A stretch of DNA of 17,426 bases, from NCBI GenBank assembly GCA_937930165.1, contig CALGVL010000356.1:1-17426 (forward strand), in the 5' to 3' direction. This document shows, piece by piece, positions 12,974 through 17,426 of the stretch. Positions within the stretch are counted from its first letter, which is position 1. The number at the start of each line of letters is the position of its first letter. Source of the DNA: an uncultured Acetobacteraceae bacterium. Lineage in GTDB: Bacteria; Pseudomonadota; Alphaproteobacteria; Acetobacterales; Acetobacteraceae. The translations under genes and the position numbers were made by a program. A model generated the notes under the pieces. It did not search any database. It saw only the letters and a list, made by a program, of their open reading frames with translations, and was not told the origin of the DNA.

Positions 12974-13000
12974 CTGGCACTCCTGAGCGGAGAGTGCCAA
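12974..13000 (+). promoter_or_regulatory. CIRCE-type element (HrcA operator)
   Basis: CTGGCACTC (12974-12982), nine bases, then GAGTGCCAA (12992-13000). CIRCE, the operator of the heat-shock repressor HrcA, is TTAGCACTC-N9-GAGTGCTAA. The left arm matches at 7 of 9 positions, the right at 8 of 9, and the spacer is exactly 9. The inner arms TGGCACTC/GAGTGCCA are a perfect 8-bp dyad. CIRCE normally precedes groESL or hrcA-grpE; here the only gene downstream on this strand is the DUF1178 gene, 52 bp away. It is not followed by a T tract, so a terminator is a poorer reading. I see no clear -35/-10 pair next to it. Confidence 0.75.
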
Positions 13001-13016
13001 CCTGTCTCCTGAATCG

Positions 13017-13039
13017 GGCCCCGGCTTATTCGCGGGGCC
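13017..13039 (+). other. GC-rich hairpin in the leader of the DUF1178 gene
   Basis: GGCCCCG (13017-13023) pairs perfectly with CGGGGCC (13033-13039) around a 9-nt loop that contains TTATT. It lies between the CIRCE element and the ribosome binding site (GAAGAGGGG, 13043-13051). It could be a weak terminator after grxC, a leader structure, or chance. Confidence 0.35.
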
Positions 13040-13052
13040 GGGGAAGAGGGGA

Positions 13053-13523
13053 ATGATCCATTACGATCTGCGCTGCAGCGCAGGCCATGAATTCGATAGC
13101 TGGTTCAAGGACAGCGCCGCTTTCGAGAAGCAGGCGAAGGCCGGCTTCGTGCAATGCCCGGTCTGCGGCAGCACGGAGGTGACGAAGCAGCTCATGGCGC
13201 CGGCCATTCCGAAGAAGGGCCGGACCCGGACCAGGGACCTGCCGCCTGCCCCTCCTGCGCAGCTTCCCGCACCGGCCAGCCAGGCCGCCACCGGCCCGAT
13301 GCCTGCCCAGTTGATCGCGCTGCTGCAGCGCATGCGGGCCGAGGTGGAGAAGAATTGCGACTATGTCGGCAAGGACTTCGCCGAGGAGGCGCGCAAGATG
13401 CACCGCGGCGAGAGCGACCGCCGCGGCATCTATGGCGAGGCCAGCGATGCCGAGGCCGAGGCGCTGAGAGAGGAAGGAATCGAAATCGCCCGCATCCCCT
13501 GGGTGCCGCGGGCGGATGGGTGA
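13053..13523 (+). CDS. DUF1178 family protein, zinc-ribbon-like
   Basis: A 156-aa protein of the DUF1178 family (PF06676), common in alpha- and betaproteobacteria and of unknown function. The N-terminal part, MIHYDLRCSAGHEFDSWFKD, has Cys8 and His12, and CPVC follows at 35-38, so four ligands (Cys8, His12, Cys35, Cys38) could hold one zinc. This resembles the small FmdB-type zinc ribbons. A Pro/Ala-rich linker (63-82) joins it to a conserved C-terminal part: NCDYVGKDFAEEARKMHRGE (101-120), RGIYGEAS and EEGIEIARIPWVP. A GAAGAGGGG site precedes the ATG. The gene sits just after a CIRCE-type element, which suggests control by HrcA; that is unusual for this family. The kinase gene faces it with a 38-bp gap. 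Confidence 0.93.
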   Translation: MIHYDLRCSAGHEFDSWFKDSAAFEKQAKAGFVQCPVCGSTEVTKQLMAPAIPKKGRTRTRDLPPAPPAQLPAPASQAATGPMPAQLIALLQRMRAEVEKNCDYVGKDFAEEARKMHRGESDRRGIYGEASDAEAEALREEGIEIARIPWVPRADG

Positions 13524-13539
13524 GGGGTCCCGCCTCCGG

Positions 13540-13555
13540 GGCGCCAGATCGCGCC
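13540..13555. terminator. Small hairpin between the convergent DUF1178 and kinase genes
   Basis: GGCGC and GCGCC form a 5-bp stem with a 6-nt loop in the 38-bp gap between two convergent stops. Position suits a bidirectional transcription end, but the stem is short and there is no T tract on either side. Confidence 0.25.
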
Positions 13556-13561
13556 AGGGGC

Positions 13562-15334
13562 CTATGGAGGCGCTTCGCTGAAGCTTTGCGGGTCCGTCAG
13601 CTGGCGGGGTGCTTGACGTGCCGCTGCATCGGCGCAGGGCAGGGTCATGGTCACCGCCGTCCCCCGGCCCAGTTCGCTGCGGATCCGGGCGGTACCGCCG
13701 GCCTGTTGCGCGAAGCTCCAGACCTGGGCCAGGCCGAGGCCGGTGCCCCGGCCGGGTTCCTTGGTGGTGAAGAAGGCATCGAAGGCGTGCGAGGCGATCT
13801 CGGGTGGCATGCCGGTGCCGGTATCCGCCACGGTCACGGTCAGGCTTTCCGCATCCGGCAGGGAGAGCCGGGCAGTGCGGATCGTGACGATCCCGCCCTC
13901 CGGCATCGCGTCCCGCGCGTTGATGACTAGGTTGAGCAGCGCCACCTGGCATTCGCCGCGATCACCCAGGATCTTCCCGGCATCCGGCGCCAGATCGAGC
14001 AGGAGCTTGACCCGGGCGCCCACGGCTTGGCGCAGCAGCGGTTCGGCCTCACGGATACAGAGATGGAGGTCGAAGGGGGTGGACGTGTCGCCGGAGGGGT
14101 GCTGCCGGGCATAGTTAAGGAGCCGCCCGGTCAGGTGCCGGCCCATTTCGGCGCCCTGCAAAGCCGCCTGGATCCGTCGGGCCAGCGTCGGATCCTCCAT
14201 CTGCGCCCGTTTCTGCAGTAGCTTCAGGTTCCCGATCACCACCTGCAGCGCATTGTTGAAGTCATGCGTCATGCTGCAGGCGAGATGCCCGAGGGTCTCC
14301 AGCTTCTGCGCCTCCAGCGCGCCGGCTTCGGCGGCCGATCGGCGCGCGGCCTCCCGCTCCCGCCCCTCGGCCTGCCGAACGGCCATCAGGATGGCCAGCA
14401 GCAAGGCCAGGGCCGTCGCCGCGAAAAGCGCGCCGAAGCCGAACATGCGCATGCGCCAGGGGTCCAGAATTGTGTCCACCGGGCGCCCATAGGCGATGTA
14501 GAGGGGGTACTGGCCCAGCCGGCTGTTGGCGATGATGCGATCGATCCCATCCACCTCGGACGGGCTGCGATAGGCTCCATCCGGCATGGCGGCGATGGCC
14601 TGCATCAGCCTGCCGCTGGGCGCGAACTGCGTCATCCCGGTCGGGGGAATCCGGCTCAGCAACTCGCCATCCGCCCGGAACAGGAGTACGGTGGTTTCGG
14701 GCTCGGGGGCGGTTTCCCTCCAGAACCGGGTGAAGTAGGGGATCGAGACGACGATTTGGATGGTGCCGTCGAAATCGCCGTTCGGCGTGGTGCGGCGCCG
14801 GCTGAGGCCGAAACCCGGCACACTGCCGCCGATGGGAAGGAAGGGGCGGCTGATATAGGTGCCGGCATCCTGCTTCCGCTGCGCGGCCCAATAGCTGCGG
14901 TGCGAAACTGATACCCCTGCCGACGGCACGGGCACGCTGCTGATGCGCAGCCAGCCCTCGGCGTCGGCCAGTCCGATCTCGGCGATCTGCGGGTGGTTTT
15001 CGTGGATCTCTCTCAATTCCTGTTCGAGGGAGGAGGCGCGGATTGCTTCCCAGTCCAGGCCGCGGACACGGCGATCCACCTGCCGGATCAGCAGTTCATG
15101 GGTTTCCAGAACCTTCAGCGCATGCTCGCGCAGGGTGGCGGTGGTGCGCTGTGCCTCGGCCATCGCTTCCGCCAGAACGCGGTCGTGGTCGTACCAGGCG
15201 ATGGCAGCGAAGAGCAGGGCTGGCAGCACCAGCGCAGCGGCCAGTGTCCAGCCCAGCCAGTTCTGCCTGGCCCATGTTCCCCTGACCGCCCTGCCGGCAA
15301 GGAGTCCGGGAGCGGGAAAATGCATGGGTGCCAT
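13562..15334 (-). CDS. Sensor histidine kinase with periplasmic PDC-type sensor domain (orphan)
   Basis: About 590 aa from the ATG at 15334. Layout: transmembrane segment at about 27-47 (LGWTLAAALVLPALLFAAIAW); a periplasmic region of about 250 residues with the ETHELLIRQVDRRVRGLDWE helix and a YWAAQRKQDAGTYISRPF segment, as in double-Cache/PDC sensors; a second transmembrane segment at 298-320; a dimerisation helix with phospho-acceptor His357 (SMTHDFNNALQVVIGNL); and an ATPase domain with N box NLVINARDAMP (468-478), G1 DTGTGMP and FFTTKEPGRGTGLGLAQ (F and G2 boxes). The family, often hybrid kinases, has HDFNN rather than HELRTP. There is no receiver domain and no response regulator gene in view. 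Start is uncertain: TTG 15373, ATG 15334 or ATG 15325; none has a ribosome binding site. TTGACA at 15368-15373 could be a -35 box. Confidence 0.9.
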   Translation of the reverse strand: MAPMHFPAPGLLAGRAVRGTWARQNWLGWTLAAALVLPALLFAAIAWYDHDRVLAEAMAEAQRTTATLREHALKVLETHELLIRQVDRRVRGLDWEAIRASSLEQELREIHENHPQIAEIGLADAEGWLRISSVPVPSAGVSVSHRSYWAAQRKQDAGTYISRPFLPIGGSVPGFGLSRRRTTPNGDFDGTIQIVVSIPYFTRFWRETAPEPETTVLLFRADGELLSRIPPTGMTQFAPSGRLMQAIAAMPDGAYRSPSEVDGIDRIIANSRLGQYPLYIAYGRPVDTILDPWRMRMFGFGALFAATALALLLAILMAVRQAEGREREAARRSAAEAGALEAQKLETLGHLACSMTHDFNNALQVVIGNLKLLQKRAQMEDPTLARRIQAALQGAEMGRHLTGRLLNYARQHPSGDTSTPFDLHLCIREAEPLLRQAVGARVKLLLDLAPDAGKILGDRGECQVALLNLVINARDAMPEGGIVTIRTARLSLPDAESLTVTVADTGTGMPPEIASHAFDAFFTTKEPGRGTGLGLAQVWSFAQQAGGTARIRSELGRGTAVTMTLPCADAAARQAPRQLTDPQSFSEAPP

Positions 15335-15404
15335 ATGACACCGGACCGGATCGCGCGCCTTGCGCCGTGTCAAAATTCCAGGCCGGCCGGTGCCCGGCGG
15401 ACCG

Positions 15405-16151
15405 CTACCGGCCCCGCTCCGCCATGACCAGGTAATTCACCCCGACATCCCGGCTGATGCGCCAGCGGCCGCTCAGCACGTCCATCGAAAGCCCGGCGAT
15501 ATCGGTCACCCGCAGCCCGGCGGCGCGCAATTCGGCGCCGAGTTCGGCCGGGCGGACGAACATCCGCCAGTCATGCGTGCCCACCGGCAACAGCCGCAGC
15601 ACATATTCGGCGCCGAGCTTGGCCAGCAGGAAGGCGCGCGGCGTGCGGTTCAGGGTGGAGAGGAAGACCTGCCCGCCTGGCCGTACCAGTTCTGCCAGGT
15701 AGTGGCAGAACATGGCGCGGTCGGCGACATGCTCGATTACCTCCAGCGCCAGGACGGCATCGAAGGGGAGCTCGCCTGAGTCCAGCAGGGCTTCCGGCGT
15801 CCCCTCCCGGTAGGTGATGGAGAGCCCCCCGGAGGCGGCATGGGCACGGGCGGCGGCCAGGGCCTCCCCGGCCGCGTCCAGGCCGGTGACGCTGGCGCCG
15901 GCCCGGGCCAGGGCCTCGCTGGCCAGCCCGGCGCCGCAGCCGACGTCCAGGATGCGCAGCCCGGCCAGTGCATCCGGCGCCGCCGGGTCGCGGCCATGGC
16001 GGCGAGCCAGCCGGGCGATGATCCAGCCCATCCGGGCCGGGTTCATCCGGTGCAGCGGCGCCATCGGGCCGGAGGGATCCCACCAGCGGGAGGCCAGCCG
16101 GTCGAATTTGGCAATTTCGGCCCCGATTGCCGTGTCACCCGCCGGACCCAT
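15405..16151 (-). CDS. ubiG: Ubiquinone biosynthesis O-methyltransferase
   Basis: UbiG does both O-methylations of ubiquinone synthesis, at the inner membrane surface. The protein is 248 aa, the usual size. It starts MGPAGDTAIGAEIAKFDRLA and continues SRWWDPSGPMAPLHRMNPAR, the conserved UbiG N-terminus. The SAM-binding motif I is LDVGCGAG (68-75), with GLDAAGEAL (90-98), EVIEHV (137-142) and the UbiG-specific GTHDWRMFVRP (191-201). The open frame runs far upstream opposite lysC, but that is a shadow; the ATG at 16151 fits the family and has an AAAGGA ribosome binding site about 7 nt upstream. It is divergent from lysC across a 126-bp gap, an arrangement I recall from many alphaproteobacteria. 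The kinase gene lies 70 bp downstream on the same strand. Confidence 0.95.
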   Translation of the reverse strand: MGPAGDTAIGAEIAKFDRLASRWWDPSGPMAPLHRMNPARMGWIIARLARRHGRDPAAPDALAGLRILDVGCGAGLASEALARAGASVTGLDAAGEALAAARAHAASGGLSITYREGTPEALLDSGELPFDAVLALEVIEHVADRAMFCHYLAELVRPGGQVFLSTLNRTPRAFLLAKLGAEYVLRLLPVGTHDWRMFVRPAELGAELRAAGLRVTDIAGLSMDVLSGRWRISRDVGVNYLVMAERGR

Positions 16152-16277
16152 GTGCAATCCTTTCTTCTCCCGGCCCTCGCGTGATGTTGCAGTGCGGGAG
16201 CCGCCCCGGTATCTGTGCCGCCCTCCCGGTCCCCGCAACCGTGCGGGGCGCTCATTTCGGACTCGAAGCGCCGCAGC

Positions 16278-17426
16278 ATGGCCCGTATCGTGATGAAGTT
16301 CGGCGGCACATCCGTCGCCGATCTCGACCGTATCCGCAATGTCGCCAATCGCGTGAAGCGGGAGGTCGAGGCGGGGAACGAAGTCGCTGTCGTCGTCTCC
16401 GCCATGGCCGGCGTGACCAACCAATTGGTCAAGTGGTGCCAGGATCTCTCGCCCCTGCATGACGCGCGGGAATACGACACCGTGGTCGCGACCGGGGAGC
16501 AGGTGACGATCGGTCTGCTCGCCATCGCCCTGCAGACCATCGGGGTGGATGCCCGCTCCTGGCAGGGCTGGCAGATCCCGGTCCGCACCGATGGCGCGCA
16601 TGGCAAGGCGCGGGTCGAGGCGATCGAGGGCGCCGAGCTCATCCGGCGCATGCAAATGGGCCAGGTGCCGGTGGTGGCGGGCTTCCAGGGCATTGGCCCG
16701 GACAACCGCGTGACCACCCTCGGCCGCGGCGGCTCCGACCTTTCGGCGGTGGCGCTGGCGGCGGCGGTGCAGGCGGATCGTTGCGACATCTATACCGATG
16801 TGGACGGGGTCTATACCACCGACCCCCGCATCGTGCCCCGCGCCCGCAAGCTGGAGCGGATCAGCTATGAGGAGATGCTGGAACTGGCCTCGGTCGGGGC
16901 CAAGGTCCTGCAGACCCGCTCGGTCGAGCTGGCGATGAAGCAGCGGGTGCGGGTGCAGGTCCTCTCCAGCTTCGAGGACAAGCCCGGCTCCCTGGTGGTG
17001 GACGAGGACGAGATCGTGGAACAGCCCGTTGTCAGCGGCATCGCCTATTCCCGCGACGAGGCCAAGGTGACGCTCCGGCGCGTGCCGGACCGGCCCGGCG
17101 TCGCCGCCAGCGTCTTCGGGGCGCTGGCCAAGGGGAATGTGAATGTGGACATGATCGTGCAGAATATCGGCGCGGACGGGTCCACTGACCTGACCTTCAC
17201 CGTGGGCAAGGCGGATCTGGCCCGCGCCCGCGACCTTCTGGGCCAGGCCCAGGCCGAGCTGGGCTACGAGACGCTGGTGGCCGACCCGAACGTGGCCAAG
17301 ATCAGCGTCGTCGGCATCGGCATGCGCAGCCATGCGGGCGTGGCCAACACCATGTTCCGGGCCTTGGCTGAGAAGAACATCAATATCCAGGTCATCTCCA
17401 CCAGCGAGATCAAGGTGAGCGTCCTG
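16278..17426 (+). CDS. lysC: Aspartate kinase, 3' end outside the window
   Basis: LysC phosphorylates aspartate, the first step to lysine, threonine, methionine and diaminopimelate. The first 383 codons are present, without a stop; the family is usually about 405 aa, so only a short piece is missing. The kinase domain starts MARIVMKFGGTSVADLDRIR with the KFGGTSV nucleotide motif, and has VVSAMAGVTNQL, VVATGEQVTIGLLA, TLGRGGSDLSAVALAA and DIYTDVDGVYTTDPR. Two ACT domains follow from about residue 265, with RRVPDRPGVAASVFGALA and ISVVGIGMRSHAGVA; these normally mediate feedback by lysine and threonine. The ATG at 16278 fits the family; the ribosome binding site is weak. A poor -35/-10 pair (TTGCAG at 16187, TATCTG at 16210, 17 bp apart) lies upstream. 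Confidence 0.97.
   Translation, partial: MARIVMKFGGTSVADLDRIRNVANRVKREVEAGNEVAVVVSAMAGVTNQLVKWCQDLSPLHDAREYDTVVATGEQVTIGLLAIALQTIGVDARSWQGWQIPVRTDGAHGKARVEAIEGAELIRRMQMGQVPVVAGFQGIGPDNRVTTLGRGGSDLSAVALAAAVQADRCDIYTDVDGVYTTDPRIVPRARKLERISYEEMLELASVGAKVLQTRSVELAMKQRVRVQVLSSFEDKPGSLVVDEDEIVEQPVVSGIAYSRDEAKVTLRRVPDRPGVAASVFGALAKGNVNVDMIVQNIGADGSTDLTFTVGKADLARARDLLGQAQAELGYETLVADPNVAKISVVGIGMRSHAGVANTMFRALAEKNINIQVISTSEIKVSVL

Noticed and set aside
12974..13000. Reading the grxC-DUF1178 dyad as an intrinsic terminator of grxC
   Set aside because: No T tract follows, and both the arm sequence and the 9-bp spacer match CIRCE, which a terminator would not require. A minor role in RNA ending cannot be excluded.
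16152..17333. Upstream extension of the ubiG frame by about 390 codons
   Set aside because: It lies opposite lysC, is His/Asp/Gly-rich without a domain, and UbiG has a normal start with a ribosome binding site at 16151.

Overview
The window looks like ordinary chromosome from a high-GC alphaproteobacterium. It is most like a Roseomonas-type member of the Acetobacteraceae (Rhodospirillales). This rests on the very GC-rich third codon positions, the long stop-free shadow frames opposite real genes, an NDUFAF5-type methyltransferase, a DUF1178 protein, and the comF-grxC-DUF1178-ubiG/lysC neighbourhood that I recall from many alphaproteobacteria. The taxon is an inference; there is no rRNA or other marker here. 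I see no tRNA, rRNA, transposase, integrase, CRISPR array or phage gene.

Left block (1-4111, minus strand). In order of transcription: purB, a small secreted His-rich protein, an NRDE/TANGO2-like protein, an unrecognised 127-aa protein, purC, and the start of a small membrane protein whose ATG overlaps the purC stop. The two purine enzymes (PurC forms SAICAR; PurB cleaves SAICAR and adenylosuccinate) stay on one strand but are separated by three genes with no obvious purine role.

Middle block (4475-9587, plus strand). A TerC/YjbE-type membrane transporter is followed by a lipoprotein, an NDUFAF5-like SAM methyltransferase, type I methionine aminopeptidase (map), RadC with a plausible promoter of its own, and a secreted trypsin-like protease without a PDZ domain. 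The 363-bp gap between purB and terC holds both divergent promoter regions, a tandem 11-bp repeat and a hairpin at the terC ribosome binding site.

Sulfur and redox block (9656-13523, plus strand). A thiol dioxygenase of the cysteine/3-mercaptopropionate dioxygenase family is followed after 11 bp by a four-domain rhodanese, which overlaps comF. Then come grxC and the DUF1178 gene. A near-canonical CIRCE element (the HrcA heat-shock operator) lies just before the DUF1178 gene, where the carbon-nitrogen hydrolase gene found here in many relatives is absent. This is the most surprising feature of the window.

Right block (13562-17426). An orphan PDC-type sensor histidine kinase and ubiG (ubiquinone synthesis) lie on the minus strand. 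Divergent to ubiG is lysC (aspartate kinase), which runs off the right edge. The kinase sits between DUF1178 and ubiG and has no response regulator in view.

Most of the window is housekeeping. I do not see a complete novel multi-gene system. The items most worth checking are the CIRCE-DUF1178 link and the thiol dioxygenase/four-rhodanese pair.
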